Assembly: GCA_025453975.1 (NCBI GenBank)
Contig: JALOPI010000015.1
Location: 1-64,000 of the forward strand
Length of the DNA: 64,000 nucleotides
Reading direction: 5' to 3'
DNA from: Syntrophobacteraceae bacterium
Lineage (GTDB): Bacteria > Desulfobacterota > Syntrophobacteria > Syntrophobacterales > Syntrophobacteraceae
The notes under the pieces are model-generated. The model worked only from the letters and a program-made list of their open reading frames with translations. It was not told where the DNA came from and searched no databases. This document shows positions 48,467 to 57,788 of this stretch, piece by piece. How positions within the stretch are numbered: the first letter of the stretch is position 1; every line of letters begins with the position of its first letter. The translations under genes were made by a program, and so were the position numbers.

Positions 48467-51400
48467 TCACTGAACCCGCACAATGCCCCACAGTCCGTCC
48501 GTGTTGCCAAAAGAGGCATGGTCACGGAAGAGGTAGTCGCCCACCACCTTCCTGGCCCCTCCAGCGCTGTCCAGCACCACATCGTAGTGGGCTCCCGGGT
48601 TCACGTTCTCCTGGTGACCCAGGTAGAAGCCATGGGGGTTCTTCCCGATGGTCTGAGAGGGAACCGTCCCTGCCAGGTAAGGATCCCGCTGCCATATGTG
48701 GCCATGAAGGTTGAAAGTCGTACCACGCCCCACGCCGGTCGGCTCGAGGAGCCGCATGCGAAAGGCCTGCCCCGCCGCGACCGTGAAGACCGGCGTGGCG
48801 GGATCCTGGCCACCGGCAAGGATGTTGCTGTAAAGCTCATGGGCATTGCCAACCCCACCCAGCCCTCCTGGCGCATTCCCGAATGGGGCGTTGGGGGGCA
48901 GTCCGAAGCGGTACCACACTGGCTCGGTGGCGTAGTTGATGGCCTTCTGTCCGGCATCCACGCTATCCTCGGGGATCGTCCCTCCTTCGGCCGCGATGTT
49001 CTCGACGGCCGTTCCATCCTTGTAGCGAAGATTCAGACCCTTCTGGAAGATGACCGCGAAGTCACGGAACGTCTTGAGCCCCGACTTGACCGTGGCCGCC
49101 GATCTCTTGTTGGCATCCTCGGTCCAGGTGCTGCCCTTGGGCTCGATGATGAGCGCGCCCACCAGCCCTTTCTGCCCCTGCTTGATCTTATCCGCCGGCA
49201 TCAGACTCGCCGCGCCGAATTCCACGGGGGTGGCCTTGAGCCGAGCGGTGAGCGGTCCGGTCCGGACCTTCTCGAGGTGCCCCGCATACCAGGTGTACTG
49301 TCTGATCCTGTTGAGGGCGATCCCCGTTGGCGCAGCCAGCTGGGTGCCCAGCAGAGGGTTGTTGATCCCCACATTGGTCCCGTCGGCCATGGTGACGTCA
49401 TACTCCACCAGCTGGGGGTGGAGCCCCACATGGCTGGAAGGCCGGATCAGATTGTTGTTGAAGCTCGTCACCCCCTGAGGGCCGTTGCGGTCCCGGGTGA
49501 CCATCGCCAGCAGCGTATTGTACCCACCCAGATCGGGGGCCACACTGGGCAGCCGGTTGCGCAGCGTCACCCGGATGCAATCGCCCGCGGCCGCGCGCAG
49601 CGTCAGGGGCTCCAGGGGCACACCGCCCTTGATCTTGACCGGACAGTTGGGATTCCTCACTCCGCCCGCCGCGCAGGCCGTGGCATCCGCGGCGGTCACG
49701 GGAGCCGCAGTCAGGTCGTCCGTCTTGAGATAGAGCATGGCCGTGGGATCGTGAAGGGGTCCCTGGAACTGGGCCACGGTGTCGCGCGGGTTGTAGATCA
49801 GGGTGCCACCGTTGGGATTCAACGGCCCTCCCTCGTTGTCCCCCGTGCCGTCTCCATCGCTGTCACGACCCCCATTGGCCGGTATGGTGACACCCGCCGG
49901 TCTCGGCAGCACCTGGTTGGCCAGCACGGCCGAGATGTCGTACGAGCGCTCCGGAGCATTAGCGGGACAGACACCGTATTTGAACTCGTTTCGGTTCTCG
50001 ATGAACTGCAGGAATCGCACATTGTTGCTGGACAGCTCCTTCAGGTCCGTGCGCGGAAGCTTGTAATCACGCAGCACACCCCATACACCGCTCCACCAGC
50101 CGTCCTGACTCGCGTCCATGGAATAGGCATAATCCGCGGTGGGGAACAACTGATTCATGTCGGCATTGACCGGGGAGCTGAGGGTAAATTGCTCCGAAAT
50201 CCCATCGGTCTGAGCGTTGCGCCAGCCTGAATTGGGAGCGGAGCCGTGGCCCGAGCCGCCCTGGAGCCATTTCATACCGTGGACCGTGGCACTGTGCTCA
50301 TGCTCCGTGGCTCCAGACTGGATCTTGATCTTGACCAGGTCTCCAGAATAAGCCCTCATTTTGGGAGTGAAGGGATCACCGGGGCGCTGGTCCCTGGTCA
50401 GGGCCGGATAAGGCGTGCTGCCCAGGGCGGTGTTGAGCGCCGCGATCTTTCGGTCGGTTCGCGTTTGAAGGGCGAAGGAGAGATCTCCAGCCAGTCCGGA
50501 TGCCTGGGTACCGGGCTTGCCGTCGGGGCCGAGCCTGGCCGGATCGAAAACCCGCTGCCCCACCGGCTCGTTGCGATAGTTGACCACCAGCATCCCCACG
50601 TCGTCGGCCGAAATGGCTTCGGGACAGGGCCGCGGCACCCCCCCCGGGCAGGAGGGCGGGAAGCGCACGATGTCGGGAAGCCCGGCCTGCTGGCGGAAAG
50701 ACGGGTTGATGGCCTTGCGGAACGAGCCAGGATCGGGATTGGCCACGCTGAGAATGCCCGGGGCCCCCTTCTCGTAGGCATGCTGGAAGTCTCCGAACTC
50801 GAAATAGAACTCGCGGAACGAGTCGGCGGATGCCGGCAGACCCGGTCCTCCCGCCGCCGCGGGCTCGATGATGGCCTGCCAGCTGGTGGGGCCGCCGTCG
50901 CTTCGTCCCGAAGCGAGCAGGGCGCCGGTTTCGTTGTGCTTCCAGACGGACCGGGCGGGCTCCGTCAGCACCGTACCGTAAAGCCCGACCTGCTGGTGCG
51001 TCGACGGGCCATAATGGTCATGGGTGAAGATGATGCCCAGCCCGCGATCCTCCAACTCGGTGTTGACCACGGGATCGGAAAACCAGCGCTGAATGGTGAC
51101 TCGGCCTCCCAATTCCCCAAATCGCGGGTGCGGCGCCGCCGCCAGCTCGGTCAGCCCTCCATCGCTCCCGTCGGGCTTGGGGAGGGTGGCGACTTTTCGC
51201 TTCGTCGGATCCGCGTTGAAGGCGTTGATGGCCTCGATGCGCTCGATGACGGATCCCGGCGAAAGGGTCCCATCCTCGTAATTCCACCCGTTGGCGGCGC
51301 CGTCGGCCGTGGTCAGGTCCCACTTGGGCAGATGAATGTGCTGGCCGATGATGTCGGTGGGGGTTCTCACCTGGAAATCATCCAGCTGGTACTCGTTGGG

Positions 51401-54247
51401 CACCAGGTTGGAGTGATAGTACTGGGTACAGTCGAAGGTGTTCATGCGAAGGACGAAGGGCTCGGGCGGCTTCTGATTGTTCCTGAGGGCACCCACGTCC
51501 TCCCAGAGGCTGATGATGCGCTGCTGCGGGAAATGGTAGCCCACTTTGTTGAATACAGCATCGATCTGGATGTTGGCGGCCTTGTAGACCCGCGGCCTCT
51601 CGGCATTGAACTGAGGATTGCTGAAGGGAAAGAAGGCCCCGGATGCGGCGCCGAAGAACTCCCCCGTGGCTCCCGCCGTGAACAGCTTCCCTTTGTCGTC
51701 GACGCAGGGCTCCTGGTAGGGCGCGCCGGGGACCGGAGGCGCCCCATTGGTTCGAAAACCGGCCCCATCAAGGGCCCGGCTGCCGTCCGGTCTATACGTA
51801 TCGTGGCGGGTCTGACCGTGATAAGCCATGGCGGCCTGCTCCAGGTCGGTCCCCTCCTCGGGGAAATAGACCGGCTTGGCCTTGTGGACAACCTTGCGGA
51901 AGTCGAGCCTCGTTTGATGCTGTTCGACCACGCTCGAATCCCCCCTGCCCGTACCCAGCCCATTCTCCGCGGCCCGGAAGCCTTCCAGGGCATGGCGCGG
52001 GAGGCCACCGTCGAATCCGCCGGCGGCGTTGATGAAACCAGGGTGGGAAAAGAGCGGATTTCCACTGGAGGCCAGAGCGGTGGCATCCTCCACGGTCATC
52101 ATATCCATGGGTGGCGTCGTGGGGCGCTGGCCCACAATACCGTCACGGCAGCGAGTGGGATCCCTCAATCCCTCGGGACCGCCACAGTCCACCCCCGCAA
52201 TCCAGAAGGGAAAACCGGGGTTCTTGAGCTGTCCGGCGAGAGGATGACCATCCGGGTATAGGTCGGTACGGTCCACGTCGGCGACGCTGGCTTCGGGGAC
52301 GCCGTCCACATTCGTGTCCTTGGTCACCACCGTCACCCGCCCGGGCATGGGGGGCATCGGTTTTCCAGGAAGGGGCACGACGGCGGGGATGGGGGTGCCG
52401 GCCAGGATCTCGCCGTCGGGCAGGGCCCGAGCACGAGCCTGGGTCGAGGCGTCGACCACGGCCGGGGTGCCGTCCTTCAAGCCGAAGGGGGTCACGTGGA
52501 AACCGTTGGCCCCCCCGCTCACCTGCAGCTGGGTTCCCACTTCCATCGTGTCGTGAATGCGCCAGAGCTCCCACATGCCCTGGGCGAAGTGAGGATAAAA
52601 GTGACAGTGGAAGATGGCGTCGCCCGCCGTCTTGTTGCGATTGCCACTGCCTCCGTTGTTGATCTCGTAGGTGTACCCCGAGCCCGGCCCGACACCCTGG
52701 GCGTCGAGATAATTGGAGTTGTCGTCGTTGGCGTTGAAAAGCCACTGGTGGTTGTGGAGGTGGAAGATGTGCTGCTCCTTGGGCCCCGCATGCAGATTGC
52801 GGTACTTGGTGAAGTCCCCGATGTAGCTGTGATGGACATTGGCGGGGTCGTCGGGATAGAAGGCCCGCGTGGCCTTGGGGCCGACGGCATCGCAAGACGC
52901 CGGATTCAGGTCGGGACCGCAGGCCTCCAGCCCCGTGTTCGCCGGAACATCCACCAGCATGGCGGGATCCCCCACCGCGAAGGAGGTGAGAAAGAACTCC
53001 TCGTAGGCACAATCCAGGCAGTCCCACATGGGGCCCACGCCGAGACGGTTCGCGATGATCTCGGACCCGATGCCTCCTGAACCGTAGTTGATCATGAAGC
53101 TGTCCCGCACGCCGTGCGTCGTGTGTCCAATGGGCTGGTTGGGAGCAAACCAGGCCGGAAAGGCGTTGGCCGCCGCCTGCTCGTCGTGGAAAACCACCGT
53201 GAACTCGCGGAACGGCTCGAGGCGGTTCGGCACCGTGGGGTTTCTCTGCCCCAGGCTCTCCAGGGGATAGGTGCTGGGCGGGAAAGAGCCATCGGCATTC
53301 CCCCCGGCGATGATGGCGTTGATATCCGAGTGCACGATCTCGCTGCCATCGAGCATGTTGAGGATGGGCATGCCGTCCTTACCCTCTCGGATCCAAGGCT
53401 CGAGCTGGGGATACCTGGCCTCGTAACCCTTGCCCGCCTGTCCAAACGGAAGGACGGGGTGCCCCTCGGCGGTGGTTCCCGTCCTCGCGAGCCGAAGCTC
53501 CTCCTCGGTGACCTGGCTTCGATAGTAGCGGGCTCCCGGCGGCTCGACAGTGACCACGGCGAACGCCCCGATACCCACGTTGCCGCCCGTGCCCTCGCCT
53601 CCGAAGGTCGCCCCGTAGCTCGTCACCAGGAAGGTACCCTCATGCTGAGCCAGAAACTGGTACACTGCCGTGCCCCCCGATGATACGGCCAGGCTGTTGG
53701 GGTTTTTTCCCACGAAGGAAGCATCCGAGCCGATGTCACCCACGAGCTGCATCCCCTGGGCGTGGAAGCCCGCATAGCGCCCCGCCACCTGGTCGTTCAG
53801 GGCCAGGAGCGGATTGTCGGGAGGACACCCCTCGCAGGGATTGGCCTCGTCAGGCAGCGGTGGAAAGGGATTGGCCGCGGGAGTCAGGAGGTTGGTGAAG
53901 TTGACCACCAGGGTATCCCCGACGTTCACCCGTAGGACCAGCGGGCGTGGGCGCTTGTCGTCCCGAAGCCTGACCTGGCCTGGAATCGCTCTGGCCGTGG
54001 GCTCCGTCAGGGCCACGCCAGCAGCGTCCACCACGTCCCGCTTGAGGGCGTAGATCATCCCATTGACGTTCTGGGCACCAAGACGATTGAAGACCAGCAC
54101 ATGGTCCAGAATCACCACGTTGGCAGTGATCGTTCTGCCCTGAGCAGCGGCCGGGCCGGGCAGCATCAGGCAAAAGCCGAAGGCCAGCATTCCCCAGGTC
54201 AAGGTCCCGAGGGCCGAGGGGCGTGACTTTCCTTGAGAGACACTCAT
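48467..54247 (-). CDS. Giant multicopper oxidase (MnxG/MofA/McoA/OmpB-like)
   Basis: A 1926-aa exported protein with a signal peptide (LTWGMLAFGFCLMLPGPAAAQG). Copper-ligand motifs in order: HIFHLHNHQW (HxxHxH, ~490), FHCHFYPHFAQGMWELWRIH (HCHxxxHxxxGM, ~550), FTHDHYGPSTH (~1075), EHEHSATVHG (~1319), FNLHGHIWQ (~1850) and FRDHASFG (~1908). The HxxHxH and HCH motifs that end ordinary laccases come first here, a permuted order seen in very large bacterial Mn oxidases (MnxG, McoA, MofA) and Geobacter OmpB, all of similar size. The start at 54247 has GGAAGGA eight bases upstream. Substrate unknown; Mn(II), Fe(II) or organic reductants are possible. It ends with its own terminator before the bc-type operon. 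Confidence 0.9.
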   Translation of the reverse strand: MSVSQGKSRPSALGTLTWGMLAFGFCLMLPGPAAAQGRTITANVVILDHVLVFNRLGAQNVNGMIYALKRDVVDAAGVALTEPTARAIPGQVRLRDDKRPRPLVLRVNVGDTLVVNFTNLLTPAANPFPPLPDEANPCEGCPPDNPLLALNDQVAGRYAGFHAQGMQLVGDIGSDASFVGKNPNSLAVSSGGTAVYQFLAQHEGTFLVTSYGATFGGEGTGGNVGIGAFAVVTVEPPGARYYRSQVTEEELRLARTGTTAEGHPVLPFGQAGKGYEARYPQLEPWIREGKDGMPILNMLDGSEIVHSDINAIIAGGNADGSFPPSTYPLESLGQRNPTVPNRLEPFREFTVVFHDEQAAANAFPAWFAPNQPIGHTTHGVRDSFMINYGSGGIGSEIIANRLGVGPMWDCLDCAYEEFFLTSFAVGDPAMLVDVPANTGLEACGPDLNPASCDAVGPKATRAFYPDDPANVHHSYIGDFTKYRNLHAGPKEQHIFHLHNHQWLFNANDDNSNYLDAQGVGPGSGYTYEINNGGSGNRNKTAGDAIFHCHFYPHFAQGMWELWRIHDTMEVGTQLQVSGGANGFHVTPFGLKDGTPAVVDASTQARARALPDGEILAGTPIPAVVPLPGKPMPPMPGRVTVVTKDTNVDGVPEASVADVDRTDLYPDGHPLAGQLKNPGFPFWIAGVDCGGPEGLRDPTRCRDGIVGQRPTTPPMDMMTVEDATALASSGNPLFSHPGFINAAGGFDGGLPRHALEGFRAAENGLGTGRGDSSVVEQHQTRLDFRKVVHKAKPVYFPEEGTDLEQAAMAYHGQTRHDTYRPDGSRALDGAGFRTNGAPPVPGAPYQEPCVDDKGKLFTAGATGEFFGAASGAFFPFSNPQFNAERPRVYKAANIQIDAVFNKVGYHFPQQRIISLWEDVGALRNNQKPPEPFVLRMNTFDCTQYYHSNLVPNEYQLDDFQVRTPTDIIGQHIHLPKWDLTTADGAANGWNYEDGTLSPGSVIERIEAINAFNADPTKRKVATLPKPDGSDGGLTELAAAPHPRFGELGGRVTIQRWFSDPVVNTELEDRGLGIIFTHDHYGPSTHQQVGLYGTVLTEPARSVWKHNETGALLASGRSDGGPTSWQAIIEPAAAGGPGLPASADSFREFYFEFGDFQHAYEKGAPGILSVANPDPGSFRKAINPSFRQQAGLPDIVRFPPSCPGGVPRPCPEAISADDVGMLVVNYRNEPVGQRVFDPARLGPDGKPGTQASGLAGDLSFALQTRTDRKIAALNTALGSTPYPALTRDQRPGDPFTPKMRAYSGDLVKIKIQSGATEHEHSATVHGMKWLQGGSGHGSAPNSGWRNAQTDGISEQFTLSSPVNADMNQLFPTADYAYSMDASQDGWWSGVWGVLRDYKLPRTDLKELSSNNVRFLQFIENRNEFKYGVCPANAPERSYDISAVLANQVLPRPAGVTIPANGGRDSDGDGTGDNEGGPLNPNGGTLIYNPRDTVAQFQGPLHDPTAMLYLKTDDLTAAPVTAADATACAAGGVRNPNCPVKIKGGVPLEPLTLRAAAGDCIRVTLRNRLPSVAPDLGGYNTLLAMVTRDRNGPQGVTSFNNNLIRPSSHVGLHPQLVEYDVTMADGTNVGINNPLLGTQLAAPTGIALNRIRQYTWYAGHLEKVRTGPLTARLKATPVEFGAASLMPADKIKQGQKGLVGALIIEPKGSTWTEDANKRSAATVKSGLKTFRDFAVIFQKGLNLRYKDGTAVENIAAEGGTIPEDSVDAGQKAINYATEPVWYRFGLPPNAPFGNAPGGLGGVGNAHELYSNILAGGQDPATPVFTVAAGQAFRMRLLEPTGVGRGTTFNLHGHIWQRDPYLAGTVPSQTIGKNPHGFYLGHQENVNPGAHYDVVLDSAGGARKVVGDYLFRDHASFGNTDGLWGIVRVQ

Positions 54248-54743
54248 GTCCGCGATCCTTCCTTCCTGAAAGGTTACCCCTGAAGTCTCTTCGCCGAATC
54301 GATTCAAAGAGACGACCCATGCCGCTGCTCCCTGGAAGTCCCCAAGGCGAATCATCCATCCTTTGAGCGGACGGGGCAGCATTGCATCAACGGACGATCA
54401 GCCTGCATCGGTCCCGGCCCGCGTGCACGGGGACCCGGCCGCCACCACGAGCCCCTAGGACAGGCGACTCGTGGAGCATTTTGAGTAGATGGGATTTGTA
54501 CTGGACTTCGAGGACCAATGGACCACAGAAAGGCGGGGCGGACAACGTCTACATATAGCTATTTCATATGATCAGAACTGATCATTTTTTCGGAAGTGTT
54601 TCACATGATCACTTATTGTTCTCAGTATTTTTTCCCACCGAGCCGATAGAGCCCGCCCCGGGGATAATACCCCCTCCACCACCAGGACTGAGAGCGATCC
54701 AAGCTCCCAGGTCGAGGGGCAGGGCCGAAGTTCATGCGGCGTG
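54248..54743. other. Intergenic region upstream of multicopper oxidase
   Basis: A 496-bp spacer between the FAD-oxidase gene (ending 54744) and the oxidase start. 54540-54640 is AT-rich and holds the TGATCA palindromes listed separately. No gene supported. Confidence 0.5.
54562..54612. promoter_or_regulatory. Twin TGATCA operator-like sites upstream of multicopper oxidase
   Basis: Two copies of TTTCAyATGATCAs start at 54562 and 54599. The first forms a perfect inverted repeat ATGATCAG-AA-CTGATCAT (54568-54585), followed by TTTTTT. The pair lies ~320 bp before the multicopper oxidase start in AT-rich DNA, which suits a regulator binding site. The TTTTTT after a 7-bp AT-rich stem could also act as a weak terminator of a plus-strand transcript. 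Confidence 0.45.
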
Positions 54744-56141
54744 TCACTCGAACAGCTTGCCGGGATTCAGGATGTGGCCGGGGTCGAAGACACGCTTGAT
54801 CTCACGCTGCACGCGAAGGCTCTCCCCGCAGAGCTCCTTCGCCATGAAGCGCTTCTTGACCAGCCCGATGCCGTGCTCGCCGGATATGGTTCCGCCCAGG
54901 GCCAGAACCCGGTCCAGAACCGCCTCGATGGCCCCCTGCACCTGTGCCAGGGCACCAGGGGACCGGGACGTGATGTTCAGGTGAATGTTCCCGTCCCCGG
55001 CATGGCCGAAGGCGTATATCCGGACACCGAATCGGTCCTCCAGCTCGGGAAGCCCCTCCACCAGCTCCGCAATTCTTCCCAGGGGCACCACCACATCCTC
55101 GGGCACGTAAATGGATGCTCCCCGCTCGATCCGAAGGGAGACCTCCTTGCGTACATCCCACATCCGAGCCCGCTTGACGGCATCGGGCGCCAGGAACGCC
55201 TGCCCCGCCCCCGACTCCAGGCAGACCTCGCCCATCTCCTCGATCTCCCTCGCGACACTGCGAGGAGCCCCGTCGGCCTCCACCAGGAGAAACGCCCCAG
55301 CCTCCCGGACGCCATCGAAAGGAAGCAGGTCTCCCACCAGGTCCAGGCAGTGGCGATCCAGAAACTCCAGAGCGCACGGAGCATAGCCCTTGGAGAGGAT
55401 CTTCATCACGGCGTGCATGGCCGAGGGCAGGTCGGGGAAGAGGGCCACGAGGGTCATGACGGCGGGTGGCAGGGGCAGAAGCTTCAAAACCAGGCGGGTG
55501 ATGACGCCCAGGGTGCCCTCGGAGCCCACCAGCAGCCGGGTCAGGTCGTAGCCCACCACCCCCTTGCGGGTTTGCACCCCCGTGCGAATGAGCTCGCCAT
55601 TGGGCAAAACGGCATCCAATCCCAGGACGTAATCCCGGGTCGTCCCATACTTGACACACGACGCGCCGCCGGCATTGGTGGCGGCATTGCCCCCCAGGCT
55701 GCACGTGTCGAAGCTCGCCGGATCCGGCGGATAGAAAAGCCCCAGCTCCCGGGCGGCTTTCTTGAGATCCCCGTTGATGACGCCGGGCTCCACCAGCACG
55801 ACGAGGTTGCCCGGATCGATGTCCATGATGCGGTTCATGCGGGCCAGGGAAAGGACGACCCCGCCTGAAACCGGAATGGACCCTCCCGCCAGCCCCGTCC
55901 CAGTGCCGCGTGGAGTCACGGGGAACTGCAGCTCATTGGCGAGGCGCATGAGAGCCACCACCTGCTCAGCCGTCGTCGCTTCAACCACTGCCTCGGGAAG
56001 ACAGCCCGAGCCCGTGGCATCCCGGCCAAACTCCTCGCGGCTGCAGGCGTCCAGGATGAGAGCTTTCTCACCCACCGCCTTGCGGATGCGGCCCAGGATC
56101 GAATCGGTGAGGGGGGAGTAAGGAGTGTGGGGAGTGTCCAA
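54744..56141 (-). CDS. glcD: Glycolate oxidase GlcD-type FAD-linked oxidase
   Basis: A 465-aa enzyme of the FAD_binding_4/VAO family. The FAD-binding segment is PRGTGTGLAGGSIPVSGGVVLSLARMNRI; SLGGNAATNAGGASCVKYG and GSEGTLGVIT are the GlcD landmarks. The C-terminal half has YAFGHAGDGNIHLNI (the active-site His-Asn region) and SGEHGIGLVKK. It oxidises 2-hydroxyacids (glycolate, D-lactate or a relative) and passes electrons to partners; no GlcE/GlcF subunit is adjacent, so it may be a single-subunit D-lactate dehydrogenase type. It starts with TTG 56141, eight bases after AGGA, 3 bp after the ABC permease, so it is the last gene of the importer operon. Confidence 0.9.
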   Translation of the reverse strand: MDTPHTPYSPLTDSILGRIRKAVGEKALILDACSREEFGRDATGSGCLPEAVVEATTAEQVVALMRLANELQFPVTPRGTGTGLAGGSIPVSGGVVLSLARMNRIMDIDPGNLVVLVEPGVINGDLKKAARELGLFYPPDPASFDTCSLGGNAATNAGGASCVKYGTTRDYVLGLDAVLPNGELIRTGVQTRKGVVGYDLTRLLVGSEGTLGVITRLVLKLLPLPPAVMTLVALFPDLPSAMHAVMKILSKGYAPCALEFLDRHCLDLVGDLLPFDGVREAGAFLLVEADGAPRSVAREIEEMGEVCLESGAGQAFLAPDAVKRARMWDVRKEVSLRIERGASIYVPEDVVVPLGRIAELVEGLPELEDRFGVRIYAFGHAGDGNIHLNITSRSPGALAQVQGAIEAVLDRVLALGGTISGEHGIGLVKKRFMAKELCGESLRVQREIKRVFDPGHILNPGKLFE

Positions 56142-56144
56142 GGA

Positions 56145-56825
56145 TCAGATCCTGTGATGCTCGAAACCGGGAATGGCAAGCCTTTGCTCCATGTGCCGCA
56201 AAAACCATCCCGCCACGGTCACGAGCCCCAGGTAAAAAACCCCCACCACCAGGAACACCTCCATGTATTTGAACGAGTGCGAAGCCAGGATCTTGGCCTC
56301 CCCCGTGAGCTCGATGAAGGTGACCATGTAGGCCAGGGAAGAATACTTGATGAGATAGATCACCTCGTTGCCGCAGCCCGGAAGTGCCCGACGAAAGCCC
56401 TGAGGCAGGATGACCGATCGGACCATCTCGAATTTGCTGAACCCCAGGGCCTGCGCCGCCAGGGTCTGCCCCTGACGGATCGAGAGCAGCGCCCCCCGAA
56501 CGTACTCGGACTGGTACGCCCCGCTGCACAGCGAAAACCCCACCACCGACGCCGCGTAGGGCGAGAGGAATATCCCGACATGAGGCAGGCCGAAATACCA
56601 GATGAAGAGCTGCACGACCAGGGGGATCCCCCGGAAGAAGGTCACGTAGGTCTCGGCCATCCAGACGACCCATCGCGGCCCGTAAACGCGAATAGCCCCC
56701 GTCAGGACACCCAGAACCGTGCCCATGATCGCCGACGGCACGATGAGCAGGAAGCTCTTCTCCAGCCCCCGCAGCAGGGCCGGAAAGACTTCATCCCCCA
56801 GGAACCGAAGCTCGTCCGCCCCCAT
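56145..56825 (-). CDS. Polar amino acid ABC transporter permease (second)
   Basis: A 226-aa membrane protein of the HisM/GlnP type. Visible features are the N-terminal LLRGLEKSFLLIVPSAIMGTVLGVL, FFRGIPLVVQLFIWYFGLP (a conserved motif of this family), and the EAA loop GFSKFEMVRSVILPQGFRRALPGCGNEVIYLIKYSSL. It forms the heterodimeric channel with the permease at 57789. Its start codon overlaps the ATPase stop (ATGA-type, 56825). Confidence 0.92.
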   Translation of the reverse strand: MGADELRFLGDEVFPALLRGLEKSFLLIVPSAIMGTVLGVLTGAIRVYGPRWVVWMAETYVTFFRGIPLVVQLFIWYFGLPHVGIFLSPYAASVVGFSLCSGAYQSEYVRGALLSIRQGQTLAAQALGFSKFEMVRSVILPQGFRRALPGCGNEVIYLIKYSSLAYMVTFIELTGEAKILASHSFKYMEVFLVVGVFYLGLVTVAGWFLRHMEQRLAIPGFEHHRI

Positions 56826-57595
56826 CAGCCCGTTTCTCCGTAAAGCTCGGTGATCTTGGCGCAGAACTCGCGGGTCCGCTCGTGCTCCGATTCATACAGG
56901 ATCTTGGACGGTGGTCCCTGCTCCACGACAAGGCCATCCTCCAGAAAAACGATCTCGTCGGCGAAAGCGCTGGAGAAGCCGATCTGATGCGTAGCCATGA
57001 TCATGGTCATTCCGTTGGCCACCAGGTGCTTGATGACCGTGAGCACCTCCCCGATGAGCTCGGGGTCCAGGGCCGATGTGGGCTCGTCCAGGAGCATCAC
57101 CTTCGGGTCCATGGCCAGGGCACGGGCGATGGACACGCGCTGCTTCTGACCGCCCGAAAGCTGGGCCGGGTAATGACGGGCATGCTCAATCAGCCCCACC
57201 CGCTCCAGCTCCTCCATGGCACGCTCCCGAGCCGCCCGCCGCTCCATCCCCTTGACCCGCACCAGGCCGATCTGGACATTGTCGACGGCCGTCAGGTGGT
57301 CGAAAAGGTTGAAATCCTGAAAGATCATTCCCACCTGCTGCCGATACCGGTAGAGCTCCCGCTTGCGATGAGGGTTGATGAGCCCCCCCTCGAGCCAGAC
57401 CTCCCCCGCGTCGGGCGTCACCAGGAAGTTGATACACTGAAGGAGGGTGCTCTTCCCGCCGCCTGAGGGACCGATGAGGACTTTCAGCTCCCCCTTCCGG
57501 ATGGACAGGGATATCCCCCTGATGATTTCCCGGTCCCCGTACCGCTTGCGGATTCCGGAAAGCTTCAGAATGGGCTCATCGGACATGCTCGTCAT
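56825..57595 (-). CDS. Polar amino acid ABC transporter ATP-binding protein
   Basis: A 256-aa GlnQ/HisP-type ATPase. Walker A is GPSGGGKSTLL, the Q loop GMIFQDFNLFDHLT, the signature LSGGQKQRVSIARALA, Walker B VMLLDEPTSALD, and the switch His MATHQIGF. It powers uptake of an amino acid. The ATG at 57595 or 57586 both fit. It lies between the two permease genes. Confidence 0.94.
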   Translation of the reverse strand: MTSMSDEPILKLSGIRKRYGDREIIRGISLSIRKGELKVLIGPSGGGKSTLLQCINFLVTPDAGEVWLEGGLINPHRKRELYRYRQQVGMIFQDFNLFDHLTAVDNVQIGLVRVKGMERRAARERAMEELERVGLIEHARHYPAQLSGGQKQRVSIARALAMDPKVMLLDEPTSALDPELIGEVLTVIKHLVANGMTMIMATHQIGFSSAFADEIVFLEDGLVVEQGPPSKILYESEHERTREFCAKITELYGETG

Positions 57596-57788
57596 GGATC
57601 ACTCAAGGAAGAAAGGTGTGTCTCCATTTTCAGATTCCCAAATTTCAAGCTGAAGGCATGAAAGACCGGGCCTGGGTCAAACGCCGCGCAAAAGACGGCG
57701 TGGGCTTTTCCGATTCCAGCCTGGCGCCTCGCCCTCGCGACCTCCGAGTTCCCACTTCCCACTTCCGCCCCCCGATTTCCCGACCTCT

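Noticed and set aside
50246-52261. 671-aa plus-strand frame opposite the multicopper oxidase
   Set aside because: Antisense shadow of a gene with conserved copper motifs; composition (H, R, G, V) is that of a reverse-frame artefact.
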